Shown here piece by piece: positions 47,270 to 57,445 of a stretch of DNA of 64,000 bases. Under the pieces are notes generated by a model that was given only the letters and a program-made list of their open reading frames with translations, had not been told where the DNA came from and ran no database searches. Within the stretch, counting starts at the first letter, position 1, and every line of letters starts with the position of its first letter. The stretch covers positions 310,001-374,000 of the forward strand of contig WWBZ02000002.1 of the NCBI GenBank assembly GCA_011503125.2, in the 5' to 3' direction. The position numbers and the translations under genes were made by a program. Origin of the DNA: Botryosphaeria dothidea. Its lineage: Eukaryota > Ascomycota > Dothideomycetes > Botryosphaeriales > Botryosphaeriaceae.

Positions 47270-47324
47270 CTGCTGCTGCTGCTGCTGCTGATGCTGATGC
47301 TGATGCTGCTGTTGCTGTTGCTGC
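47270..47324 (+). repeat. CTG/ATG/TTG triplet array
   Basis: About 18 triplets: CTG repeats, then CTGATG alternation, then CTGTTG alternation, ending before CCGTGTCGCTGC. Outside any supported gene. Confidence 0.85.
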
Positions 47325-48296
47325 CGTGTCGCTGCTATTTTTCTTTCCCCTGCTGATCCGGCCGATCTCAGTCAGCCAAGTAGGCAGGCGATCTGGAGAA
47401 GGCGCGTCTTTGGCAGCCTTCCGCAGACCCTGCATGCAGCGGGCGAGTGTGAGCAGTGCTTGGAGCAGCTTCAGCGCATTGCAGACGCGTTCACGGCCAA
47501 CGGCTCTGGCGCGTTGCGCCCGTCTCCCGCGCGGCGCTCTGGGGGCAGCGTGCGTCCTCGTGCGAACGGACGCCGGGGTTAAGCAGGGAGACCCCTTTCA
47601 GGCCCAGTGGAAGGGCGCGGCAGAGAGTGCGTGGCGGGCCCTCTGGAGGTTCGCAGTCTGGTGCTCGCGGCAGCGGTAGCGGCAGGGCAGGGCTTGTTTG
47701 GCAAGCGCAGGGCTGGCTCCTTTACGCGCAGCAGGCAGGGGCTGCCGATACGCTCGTGGCGGCGTTGCTGCCGCTTTCTCGAAGCATTCTACACGGCACG
47801 AGCCAGCTTCGGTGGAGACAGACTCTCGCAAAGTAGTCACGACCCGTCAAAGAACAATCGCCGCCGCACCACGCCCACCAACGCTGCGCGCCGCGCCTGT
47901 ACGGCTGATCCCAGAGCATCGCAGCTGTCCAACCGCCATCACTCCTAGCCGTGCCCTCCAGCTTCCCGTCCGTGGTGGTGCGCAACTGCCAATTTACCTT
48001 GCGCCGAAGCTCTCCCCACCCATCCCCGCGCCTCCACCACGTACTGACCGCTTCTCTGTCAACAACCCTCACCCAAGCCAGTATATAGCGCCCCCCAGAG
48101 CCGCACCGCCCAATTCTCTCGCTCTTCGCGCACCATGCGAAACACCTAGCCGCCACTGCCCGCCTTACGTAATTGTTCCCCTCCCACCGATCAGACAAGG
48201 GTGGAAGGCTGAAGACGCGTTTACTATCTCCTCTCCGTGCTTCCCTCACCCACCACCACCATCATTCGACACGCGCGCCGGCGCCGCTCCTCCACC

Positions 48297-51221
48297 ATGC
48301 GGCGCCATCGAGGCCCGACTGTCCACGCCAACAAGGTGAACGGCGGCCCCGTCCCCGACCCTTTCGCCTTGATACGCGCCTTCGACTCCGAGACGAATCC
48401 CACCAAGCCGGTGCGGCCCTCACCGCTCACGGCGTCCACCATCCAAGGCTTGCCCCTCGACCTCATCGATCGCCTCCGCTCTTTCCCGTTGTTCCTGTCC
48501 GCGCCAGATTCCTTCCTCGCCGCCATTGGCACCCACCTGCGGCCCCAGCTATACTCGCCACACGACACCATCATCGCCGAAGGCGATGAGGCAAAGGCCA
48601 TGTACTGGCTGGTCCGTGGCGCCGTCCGCGTCACCTCGCGCGACGGTGAGAGCACCTTCGCCGAGCTGCGTCCCGGTGCCTTCTTCGGCGAGATTGGCAT
48701 CCTGATGGATATCCCTCGCACCGCTACCATCGTCGCCAAGATGCGCTCCATGGTCGTCCGTCTGAACAAGGAGGATCTCAAGAAGGAGCTGCCCAAGTTC
48801 CCCGAGGTCGAACAGTCAATCCTGGACGAGGCCAAGGAGCGCCTGGCCATCCTGGAGCGCAAGAAGAAGGAGCTTCGAGACTCGAAGCAGCACGCCAGAG
48901 GACCGTCTCGGAGCGGCAAACGGACGCGAGACACCACCGACGGCGATGTTGAGATGGGCGACGCCGGCGAGATCAGAGATGGGGAGGTCGTGGTCAGTAA
49001 CAAGAAGAGGAAGTCGCCGAGTCCGGGCCTTGCAGAGGCTGCTGCCTCGAGCGCTATCGGCAGCGGCACTGTCAATGTGCGCCAGCTGCTGAAGGAGTTG
49101 CCGCTGTTCTCCAGCATGCCCTCAGACATTCTGCATTTCTTGGGTCTCAACGCCCAGCCTCGCACCTACCCGCCGTTCACCGACATCATTCAGCAGGGCT
49201 CGCATGGCCGGGACGTGTTTTTCATTGTGCGAGGTGAGGTCGAGGTTGTGTCCGAAACCCCGCCGGATGAGGAGACCAGGAAAAAGCAGTCCAGCCCAAA
49301 AAATATTCAGCACGTGATCGCTCGCCTCAAGGCCGGTCAGTACTTCGGAGAAGTGGTCAGCTTAGACCTGGCTCCGCGACGCACCGCTACAGTGCGGTCA
49401 ATTGCCTCGGTTGAATGTTTGGCGATCGGTGGGGATGTCCTGAACGAGCTGTGGCAACGATGCTCGCCCGAGCTGCGGCATCAAATCGAAGGCACCGCAA
49501 GGGCGCGTCTCGAGGCTGCTTCTCAACGAGATACCGAAATGCCTGATGTGTATGATGGTACCCCCGCAATCAATGAACTCGTCATCAATGATCGCACTCC
49601 GGAATCACGAAGGAAGAGTCTTCCTGCTGTCACGTTTACCGACAGTTTTGGCGAGAGCAAGGAGAATGGCTTTCCACCCAAAACAAAGGATGAAGGACTC
49701 ATGATTGAGCCGTTTGATCCGGATCCTTTCCTGAACGTTGACTTGGACAATGCTCGCTCGCGATCGAGGAGAGCCTCGCTTGCGCCTCCGCCACCTGGTG
49801 CCCCCCCAGTGCAGGAGCCGGCCCAAGAGACGCCCAAATCTCAAGACGCCCCAAAACTTCATCACGAGTCTTCCAAGCCCAATGGACTTCTTCCTTCCCC
49901 CATATTCAAACAGGAGGAAAGGCTTACACCTGAACGATCTAGTTCGTTCAAACGTCAGAAAATTGTCCGTAGGCCAAGCCGCAAAGGGAAGGGGATTCTC
50001 CCAGACATTATCTTGGTTAAGATCTTTCAGCACCTCGATATCGCGGAACTGATGCATCTGCGAACTGTGTCGATGCATTGGCTCAAGATCGTCACCTCGT
50101 CACCCAGCATTCTCCATGACTTGGATCTGACGCCCTACAATCGGCGCGTCACGGATCAAGTGCTGACCGACATCATCTGCCCCTTCGTCGGCCAACGGCC
50201 AAGGTACGTCGATATCAGCAACTGCTTCCATCTCACGGATGAAGGCTTTACTGCGTTAGCAACCACATGCGGTGCCAATGTGAAAAGATGGAAGATGAAG
50301 AGCGTGTGGGATATTACCGGCCAAGCCGTTCTCGAAATGGTCAACAAGGCCAAAGGACTTGAGGAAGTGGACCTTAGCAACTGCAGAAAAGTTGGCGACA
50401 ACCTTTTGGCCCGCGTGGTGGGCTGGGTCGTACCAGACCTGCCTCCCGGCTACATGCAAGCACAACAAGCTCAGATGAATGGCCGATACGGTCGGAAAGG
50501 ACAGCAGCAGCAACAACAAGTTCAACAGCTTCCTCCGGGAACGGTTGTCGGCTGTCCAAAACTCAGACGCCTGACTCTGAGCTACTGCAAGCATATCACC
50601 GACCGTTCGATGGCGCATATCGCGGTCCATGCCTCTACACGGCTCGAGTCGATCGACCTGACAAGATGCACGACCATTACGGATCAGGGATTCCAGCACT
50701 GGAGCGTTTACCCGTTTCCCAATCTCACAAAGATCTGTCTTGCAGATTGCACCTACCTGACAGATAACGCAATTGTGTTCTTGACGAATGCGGCAAAGGC
50801 GCTCAGAGAGCTCGACTTGGTAAGTCTTTGTTCCGCTCATCATTTTTACATTTTTCTGACGATATCTCAGTCGTTCTGTTGTGCCCTATCCGACACCGCG
50901 ACCGAGGTCCTCGCGCTAGGTTGCCCCATGCTTACTCACCTCAATTTGGCGTTTTGCGGATCGGCCGTGTCTGACAGCTCTCTTCGAAGCATCAGCCTGC
51001 ACCTCCTTGAACTTAAATACCTTTCAGTCCGCGGCTGTGTTCGCGTCACCGGAACTGGCGTGGAGGCAGTTCTCGAGGGCTGCGGCGATCTCGAAGAGTT
51101 CGACGTCAGTCAATGCAAGAATCTGAGCCGATGGCTCGATAATGGTGGGGTTCGAAGGAAAGGTCGCGGAGTCAAGTTTGCCACTGTGGCAGACGGCACC
51201 TGGAGAACGCCGAGGACATGA
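48297..51221 (+). CDS. Protein with two cyclic-nucleotide-binding domains, F-box and leucine-rich repeats
   Basis: Exons 48297-50819 and 50871-51221; the 51 nt intron (GTAAGT to CTCAG) is in frame, and its removal restores a leucine-rich repeat. 957 residues. The first cyclic-nucleotide-binding domain (about 45-180) contains HDTIIAEGDEAKAMYWLVRG and GAFFGEIGILMDIPRTATIVA. The second (about 265-400) has DIIQQGSHGRDVFFIVRGEVEV and GQYFGEVVSLDLAPRRTATV. Both keep the FGE and R-T-A phosphate-binding cassette. A disordered linker precedes the F-box (about 565-605, LPDIILVKIFQHLDIAELMHLRTVSMHW). Then come about 10 AMN1/F-box-type leucine-rich repeats (LEEVDLSNCRKVGD and others). Likely an SCF ubiquitin-ligase adaptor controlled by cAMP or a related ligand; this is inference. 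The start MRRHRGPTVHANK is the first ATG in frame. Confidence 0.92.
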   Translation: MRRHRGPTVHANKVNGGPVPDPFALIRAFDSETNPTKPVRPSPLTASTIQGLPLDLIDRLRSFPLFLSAPDSFLAAIGTHLRPQLYSPHDTIIAEGDEAKAMYWLVRGAVRVTSRDGESTFAELRPGAFFGEIGILMDIPRTATIVAKMRSMVVRLNKEDLKKELPKFPEVEQSILDEAKERLAILERKKKELRDSKQHARGPSRSGKRTRDTTDGDVEMGDAGEIRDGEVVVSNKKRKSPSPGLAEAAASSAIGSGTVNVRQLLKELPLFSSMPSDILHFLGLNAQPRTYPPFTDIIQQGSHGRDVFFIVRGEVEVVSETPPDEETRKKQSSPKNIQHVIARLKAGQYFGEVVSLDLAPRRTATVRSIASVECLAIGGDVLNELWQRCSPELRHQIEGTARARLEAASQRDTEMPDVYDGTPAINELVINDRTPESRRKSLPAVTFTDSFGESKENGFPPKTKDEGLMIEPFDPDPFLNVDLDNARSRSRRASLAPPPPGAPPVQEPAQETPKSQDAPKLHHESSKPNGLLPSPIFKQEERLTPERSSSFKRQKIVRRPSRKGKGILPDIILVKIFQHLDIAELMHLRTVSMHWLKIVTSSPSILHDLDLTPYNRRVTDQVLTDIICPFVGQRPRYVDISNCFHLTDEGFTALATTCGANVKRWKMKSVWDITGQAVLEMVNKAKGLEEVDLSNCRKVGDNLLARVVGWVVPDLPPGYMQAQQAQMNGRYGRKGQQQQQQVQQLPPGTVVGCPKLRRLTLSYCKHITDRSMAHIAVHASTRLESIDLTRCTTITDQGFQHWSVYPFPNLTKICLADCTYLTDNAIVFLTNAAKALRELDLVSLCSAHHFYIFLTISQSFCCALSDTATEVLALGCPMLTHLNLAFCGSAVSDSSLRSISLHLLELKYLSVRGCVRVTGTGVEAVLEGCGDLEEFDVSQCKNLSRWLDNGGVRRKGRGVKFATVADGTWRTPRT

Positions 51222-52116
51222 GGAGTTCTCAACAAGGGAACAACGAAGTTGACGACTGAGGAGATCAGCGCCGTATCTCCTGTCACGAAAATCTCACGAC
51301 TCAGCAGCGGCTGCTGAGAGGGCCTTGGGAAAAGAGTCGATAGAAGCGTGTTTGGCGGCAGCGCATATGTTCTTATATTGATCATCACATGGCCATGTAT
51401 ACACGAGGGTCCGGCGTCTGGTAAGGAGGGGGTTCGTTCTCATGGTTCCTGTACTTTTCTCCTACACGCGGTCATTGTTTCGATCATTCGTCCGCATCGG
51501 GCTTGGCGTTTTCTTTTCTTCCGTTTCTACACATTCCTCGCTTCCTCTTCGCTGCTGTCGTTTTCTTTTCCCTCTCTCCACCATCTACGTCGATGATACC
51601 ATGAAAGTTTCTGACGCGACAAAGACTTTACATCCGAGCATCTAGCGGGCGCTCTAGTACCTCATATTGTTGTTCATGCCTCTCGTTTTTCTCTTTGGTC
51701 GCGCGCATGTAGTAGTCGAAAACGTGTACATCACCGGGAACCTTATTTATTTCTCGCAGCTAGATGTTTTTTGTAGTGTAAGGATTGCCGATTGGGAGGG
51801 GGAGCAGAATTGAAGATCTTGATCTCTTGCTCATGATCTCTTGCGGATTGGCCTCCGGTGCCGCTTATCATGAGACTCGGTGGCTCCAGTGTCATCTTTC
51901 CTCGGTTTGCGCGAATCTCGCTGCAAAGGTTTGCTGTCTGGCGGGTCGGACCATCCTGTTATTCTAGTCCATCCAAGCCTATGGCTGAGAGGGGATCTCC
52001 CATCCACGAAATGCGCGTGAAGACCTCCCAGTCAAATAGCTGGTAATGCTGCTCGATATCTGACAATTCCTCGTTTTAGGAGTTGAGAATCATTTCCGCG
52101 ACTAGTGTCCAGACGC
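51222..52116. other. Intergenic, convergent 3' ends
   Basis: 3' UTRs of the F-box protein and Rrp41 genes. No gene or repeat recognised. Confidence 0.6.
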
Positions 52117-52937
52117 TCAGCTCGAGGTGGGCTCCAACATCTTCCTGCCATGCGCTCTCACAACCCCATCCAGAATGTCGCGCACGCGTTTACATCCGTC
52201 GACGCCAACAGCCAACATGGCCTCCAGCCTGGTCATCTGCACCTTGGTCTCCATGACCAGGACACTGATCTCCTCCTTCTCTCCCAAACAGCCGATGGTC
52301 AAGAAGGGAAGTTCTTGCTCCTCGAGATTGTTGAGATCGAGCAGCGGGTCGGCTTGCTCATCGTTCGTGGAATAGGAAGCAGTGGATCCGGCTGTACAGG
52401 CAACGAGGTAGTCGCTCATGGGTATACCGGCATCGACCAGTGCGAGAGTGGCAGCATTCAGGCAAGCAGCGAGCAGCGAGCCGTCTTGCGACAGAATGTG
52501 CAGCGATATGGATATTGTACTGTGGGGATAACGTTGGGTGTGCAATGTGGAGGCGAAAGCCTGAACGAGGGTATGCTGCATTTCTGCAGTGCGCCTGGGA
52601 AGCTATTAGTCTTTGACCAGCTGTGAGACATGCCGAAGACTTACTTATCACCGCGGCCCCTCCGCTTTCTCTCGATGCCGCTGAAGCCCGCGAAGCCAAT
52701 CTCGACCTCGATCTTAGCTTCACCGTCCCGCTGAGCACCAGCTGCTCCGCCCTGGCGCCGGCCCTCATAAGGGCCGGTCACGGTGCACACGACCTTGGTA
52801 TTTCCCATCTCCAAATAAGACGAGCCATCGGCGGCGGCCTGTGTGCTGATCTGGGCGTGGATTCGGCGCAGCTCGTTCCAGCGGCGACCGTCAAGTCGCA
52901 AGAGGGCGAGCGAGTACGAGGAGGTATCCAGTGGCAT
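52117..52937 (-). CDS. rrp41: Exosome complex subunit Rrp41 (Ski6), RNase PH fold
   Basis: Ring subunit of the RNA exosome, nuclear and cytoplasmic 3'-5' RNA processing. Exons 52937-52645 and 52594-52117 (intron 50 nt), 256 residues, close to the 245-246 of yeast and human. The opening DTSSYSLALLRLDGRRWNELRRI matches the family, as do SSYLEMGNTKVVCTVTGP, the sequence GDKRTAEMQHTLVQAFAS formed by the splice, and ILSQDGSLLAACLNAATLALVDAGIPM. ATG 52937 (MPLDTSSY) fits the family better than upstream starts, which would add about 40 residues. The exosome ring is catalytically inactive in yeast, and no phosphorolytic claim is made. Confidence 0.94.
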
Positions 52938-53343
52938 AGCGGCGACGGCAGACGGCGAGGGAAGGTAGAGAAGGGCGTCCGCTGCGGCAACGGTTCCGGT
53001 GGAGATGATTTTGGCGGCGCGCAGTTGCAGGTAGGGCTGAGCAAGAATTGTCCAGTGACGCACGGCTGATCTGCAGCGCTAGCCCTTAGCCTCTTCCACT
53101 CTGCTCGCATCTGCACTGCTTCTCGCTCCACCTCCATCATCTCTCGTTTCCCTGCATCGCTGCTTTGTATCGAGCCTCCACAGTCTGAAGTTCACAAATG
53201 CACTCGGTGACGTTTGGAATCATAGCGTTACTACCAGTACAATCCGACTTCTTGCGTCATCCGAGCGACCAACTTCCGTACACGCAGCCTCGACCTTCCC
53301 TGCTTTCCAACAGAGCTCTCGGCTCCCTCCCTGATCGTGTGTA
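52938..53343. other. Short intergenic region
   Basis: About 400 bases between the Rrp41 start and the dehydrogenase stop; both genes are on the minus strand. It should hold the Rrp41 promoter. No feature recognised. Confidence 0.5.
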
Positions 53344-54208
53344 TCACTGTGCAGTGTAGCCACCGTCTACAAGCATCGCCGAACCGGCCATGAACGAAGA
53401 GAGTGGGCTCGCAAGGAACATGATGGAATCTCCAATCTCCTCCATGGTCCCGAGCCGCTTCATAGCTGTGTTCTCATTCACGAGCTTCTCCAAAAGACCC
53501 GGCCTATCCTTCGCCTTGGCCAGAAACGGTGTATCTACATAACCCGGGCAGATGGCGTTTATCCTAATTCCCTTGGATGCATATAGAGTAGCCTCGGTGC
53601 GCGTCAAGCCAATCACGCCATGCTTGGCCGTCGCGTACGCGCCTGTCGCAAAACATGAGGGCGAAGACACAAACCCATGGATGGAAGAGACGTTGATGAT
53701 GCTCCCACGCCCGTATCGCTCCCCACGAGGCTCCTGCTGAAGCATCTGCCGCACTTCGGCACGCTGACAAAGCCACACGCCGGTCAAGTTGACCGAGAGG
53801 TGCTTGTTCCACGCCTCCAGGCTGACATCGGGGCTGCCTCCCGCAGCACTGACAATGCCAGCGCAATTGACGGCGAAGTCGATGCGTCCAAATCGCGAGA
53901 CTGTCTGAGAAATGCCCGCCTCAACGGACTCCTGACTTGAAACATCCACCTCGACGGCGAGGACCTCCACAGAAGAGCCGTATTGTTTGCTCAGCTCATC
54001 CGTCGTGGTTTGAAGAGCGCCGGTGTTGATGTCTGTCAATGCGAGCTGTTGGACTCCGTGCTTTGCGAGCGAGTAAGCCGTGGCTTGCCCGATTCCTGTT
54101 TCAAAAGACTTCTGTCAATCGGTCGATGCTCTTACCGGTCATTAATAGTCAAGACCTACCAGATCCGGCGCCGGTGATGAAGGCGACACCCTCGAGAATC
54201 GTAGCCAT
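53344..54208 (-). CDS. Short-chain dehydrogenase/reductase
   Basis: NAD(P)-dependent oxidoreductase of the classical SDR family. Exons 54208-54160 and 54095-53344 (intron 64 nt), 266 residues. The splice falls inside the cofactor loop and produces TGAGSGIG at residues 12-19. Further elements are NCAGIV, the catalytic serine in INVSSIHG, the Tyr-x-x-x-Lys pair in YATAKHGV and the NAICPGYVDTP segment. The C-terminus SSFMAGSAMLVDGGYTAQ is typical. An aspartate (LTDIN) after the second strand suggests NAD(H) rather than NADP(H). The substrate is unknown. Confidence 0.94.
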
Positions 54209-55663
54209 ACCTTTTTCAAAAGTGGTAAATTGAATGATGAGCAGCACCAGAGGCGATGACGAGGCCCTCAGACATACGAGGGCGTCTTGAAGGTATAAAT
54301 ACCCTCCCCTCCCCTGTGTTTTCTATAGAGTTATCCCCGCACTGTGCAGCCAAGACATTTGATATCAGCGCCGGAACTTTTGGAAGGGCCTCGGCTGAGC
54401 CACCCTGACTCGCATGTTCCCCAATGGAGGGGTTTCAAGCGGCGATCCATGCTCCTTACCGGATTGGACGGGATAGTCGCCCAATACACCGTGCAAACTC
54501 ACAATGACCACTCCTCGTGGAGCTGGGATCCGCCGGATCTGCCGGCTATTTCAGACAGTGATTTGCTAAGCCTGCAAACATTCCAAAGGCTCCTCAAAGC
54601 CACACATTTGTTATAGCACCAAAACGTTTCTTGCATGGGGACAGACTACGCAAATGGTTATTTTGCAGTGGACGCTGCCATGGCTCATTACGGGAGCTCC
54701 GCACGCCCTGCTCGTTCATCCCTTTCTGATGGCCCATGTCCCATTCTCCACCTTACCCATAGCGGCCGTTCCCTCCATTCGATCTTCATGCCAAGTTCTT
54801 TCTGGCTGGACGTAATCGCTTGGGCTTCCTCCACTCGCTCAGGGGAAGGCCTCAAAGTGTGGACCAGGTCTCACATAATTGCTCACCTTGGAGCGAGCGT
54901 GATCCCGTCGACAGAATAGACACCCTCGGTAACATCAACTGGCGATGACATACTCATGGCATGGAGGGAGAGAAGGTGCTGGAGGAGGAATCGCTTCTAA
55001 TAAAGGACAAAGACCCCTCGGGACAGACAGGGATAGCTTAAAAGGTGAGGAATAGTGACTTATTACACTCAGAGGTTAATCTCGAAGACGGATATCCTAG
55101 ATCCGCTTCTATGTCGTCAAGCTCTGAGCCAAATGACAGACAACAAAAGAACTCGCATCGACTCGTCTGCGGGGAGTGTCTTCGAACATAGAACTGAGGA
55201 TTGCACGGTAATTGAAGTGCGCAGTCTTCGGAAGCTTTTCGGTTGGCATCCATTTTGCTACAGTCCAGTAGCATTTCCAGGCACATGAGAGGATTCTCTC
55301 CAAATGGTTAGAAGAGGAGCTAGCTTCTATACCGAAGTTTTTTCCATTATAAGCGTGAAGACTCTGTGAACCCAAGGGGCAAATCTCGGAGAAAGAACAC
55401 AACAATGACAGTTGGAGGCGAGATGCATCCCCGGTACAGGGTCGGGCGACGGTGGTGGCCATCCGGGGACATGGACGTCCGTAAGCGAGCACAGCACTGC
55501 AGGGGAGCGACTTGCGGGCCCGCCGTATTGGACGCGCCTATCCGCGCTTAGTACGGCGGACTTTGCGGACCATAAATGCAGCGCTCCCGGCGCCAAGGGA
55601 CCCTGGCTGCTCCTTCTGTCGCTGTCGCGTGCCAGACTTCGCCGTCGTCCATCATGTCTCTCC
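54209..55663. other. Intergenic, divergent promoters
   Basis: No supported gene. The part upstream of 55664 is open in the frame of the phosphoesterase (from 55412) but has no ATG and no family similarity, so it is treated as leader. Confidence 0.5.
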
Positions 55664-57187
55664 ATGCCAATTCATGATCTCGCGCTCCGTCTTGGCCGCG
55701 GCCTACTCCCCTTCGCCGTTGTCGCCTCCCTTTACCTATATCTGTATCCCTTGTTTCACCGCTGTCACTTTCCACGCCCGCACTATGTCGACACCACCGG
55801 TCCGCTGAGCCACCAACAAGAAGCCCCTTTCCGCCTGCTGGCCCTGGGTGATCCGCAGATCGAGGGCGACACATCGCTGCCCGATCCGAACGACCCTCTC
55901 TTGCCAAGTCTGCAACGCTTTCCCAAACATGCCGCCGACAATGGCTTCGCGCAAGCTGCTCGCGCTGCCGCCGCAGCCCTTCTGCGCGACGACCTGCCAC
56001 GCCTTCTGAGAACCTACCGCAAGCGCCTCGACCTCTTCGGCAATGACTACTACCTCGCCCACATATATCGCAGTCTCTACTGGTGGTGCGTCCCTACACA
56101 TGTGGCTGTCTTGGGCGATCTGCTAGGCTCCCAGTGGATCGCAGACGATGAGTTCGAGCGCCGCAGTTGGCGCTTCTGGCACAGAGTCTTCCGCAATGCC
56201 CGCCGCGTCGAGGATCACATCACAGCTGCCTCAGAAGCTGAAGATTTGGGCGCCGATCCTGCCTGGAAAAGGCGCATCATCAACATCGCCGGCAACCACG
56301 ACATCGGCTACGCCGGCGACATCAATGACGGCCGCGTCGACCGCTTCGAACGTCAATTTGGGCCCGTGAACTGGGAGACCTCTTTCCACCTTGACTCCGT
56401 CAATATTTCCGCCTCGGACGCGCCTGGACAGAACCATCCTGAGCTTCGCCTCCTTGTTCTCAATAGTATGAACCTCGACGGCCCTGCCATCAACGAAGAT
56501 TTGCAACACGAAACCTACGCCTTCATTAACGATGCCATCTTCCACTCTCGACCCGTCGAAGACCGCTCCACTTTTACGCTGTTGCTCACCCACATACCTT
56601 TGCATAAGAAGGAGGGCGTTTGCGTTGACTCGCCCTTCTTCGATTACTTCGACGGTTCGCAAGGTGGTGGAGTGAAGGAGCAGAACCACCTCAGTGAAGG
56701 GTCGTCGGAAGCAGTTCTTCAAGGCATATTCGGAATGAGCGGCGATGCATCCGCCCCAGCTCGCGGCATAGGCCGTAACGGGCTCATCGTCACTGGCCAC
56801 GATCACGAAGGTTGTGATATTTACCATCACCGGCCTCGAGATGAATCTTCATGGGATGCCGTGCCATGGACAGATGCTGCGACCCTTGCTCATAATTCGG
56901 ATCTGCCTGGTATCCGAGAGCTGACTCTTCGGAGTATGATGGGCGAGTACGGTGGATACGCCGGTCTAGTCAGCATATGGTTTGATGACGGCGCTGGAGA
57001 GTGGCGGTCCGATGTCATGATGTGCAGCGCAGGCGTTCAGCATGTTTGGTGGGCTGTGCATGTTGTGGACTTGGTCACTCTGTGCCTGTTGCTTTCTGGT
57101 ATCTGCCTTCGCACTACGACAAGGCTTCGAAAAGCCATGCCCACCACTGAGTCGCTCGTTGCTAAGGGGGCAACGAAAAAGGATTAG
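55664..57187 (+). CDS. ted1: Ted1/Cdc1-type ER metallophosphoesterase
   Basis: Manganese-dependent phosphoesterase of the Cdc1/Ted1/PGAP5 group, which in yeast and mammals removes ethanolamine phosphate from GPI glycans in the ER to allow cargo exit. Single exon, 507 residues. An N-terminal membrane segment (LLPFAVVASLYLYLYPLF, about 15-32) and a C-terminal one (VVDLVTLCLLLSGICL, near 470) flank a lumenal phosphoesterase domain. Metal motifs are LALGDPQIEG, AVLGDLLGSQW, INIAGNHDIGY, THIPLHK and VTGHDHEGCD, all intact. The DPQIEG form and the two membrane anchors point to Ted1 or Cdc1; Ted1 is chosen on overall likeness from memory. The start MPIHDLALRL is the first ATG in frame. Confidence 0.9.
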   Translation: MPIHDLALRLGRGLLPFAVVASLYLYLYPLFHRCHFPRPHYVDTTGPLSHQQEAPFRLLALGDPQIEGDTSLPDPNDPLLPSLQRFPKHAADNGFAQAARAAAAALLRDDLPRLLRTYRKRLDLFGNDYYLAHIYRSLYWWCVPTHVAVLGDLLGSQWIADDEFERRSWRFWHRVFRNARRVEDHITAASEAEDLGADPAWKRRIINIAGNHDIGYAGDINDGRVDRFERQFGPVNWETSFHLDSVNISASDAPGQNHPELRLLVLNSMNLDGPAINEDLQHETYAFINDAIFHSRPVEDRSTFTLLLTHIPLHKKEGVCVDSPFFDYFDGSQGGGVKEQNHLSEGSSEAVLQGIFGMSGDASAPARGIGRNGLIVTGHDHEGCDIYHHRPRDESSWDAVPWTDAATLAHNSDLPGIRELTLRSMMGEYGGYAGLVSIWFDDGAGEWRSDVMMCSAGVQHVWWAVHVVDLVTLCLLLSGICLRTTTRLRKAMPTTESLVAKGATKKD

Positions 57188-57445
57188 CATTCCACCGCAT
57201 TGTATTATATTGGAGGTTGTGTCGATAGCCGCAGAGGCGTTCTGTAGACTGTTGGTATAGGTGAGACTAATTGGATCTCATTACGCCATATTGAAACACT
57301 TGTATAGGTCATGTGTTGAAATCCTGAAGCAGATACTCGACGTCCAAGCAGATGCGACGCAAAGTCACCTGATTACTATTATAATGCAGCTGAGGCAGCT
57401 ACTGACGCCTTTTGGACAAGCTATAATACATTCCTCTGGGAATTT

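Larger units (their letters stand above)
45848..48296. other. 2.4 kb intergenic region with microsatellites
   Basis: No supported gene. It includes an ACCT repeat (47021-47036), an ATG/GAT repeat (47046-47061) and a CTG/ATG/TTG triplet array (47270-47324). The part 47900-48296 is a C-rich leader of the F-box protein gene. Confidence 0.55.

Noticed and set aside
52105..53069. Plus-strand frames of 148-173 codons
   Set aside because: Antisense shadows of the two Rrp41 exons.
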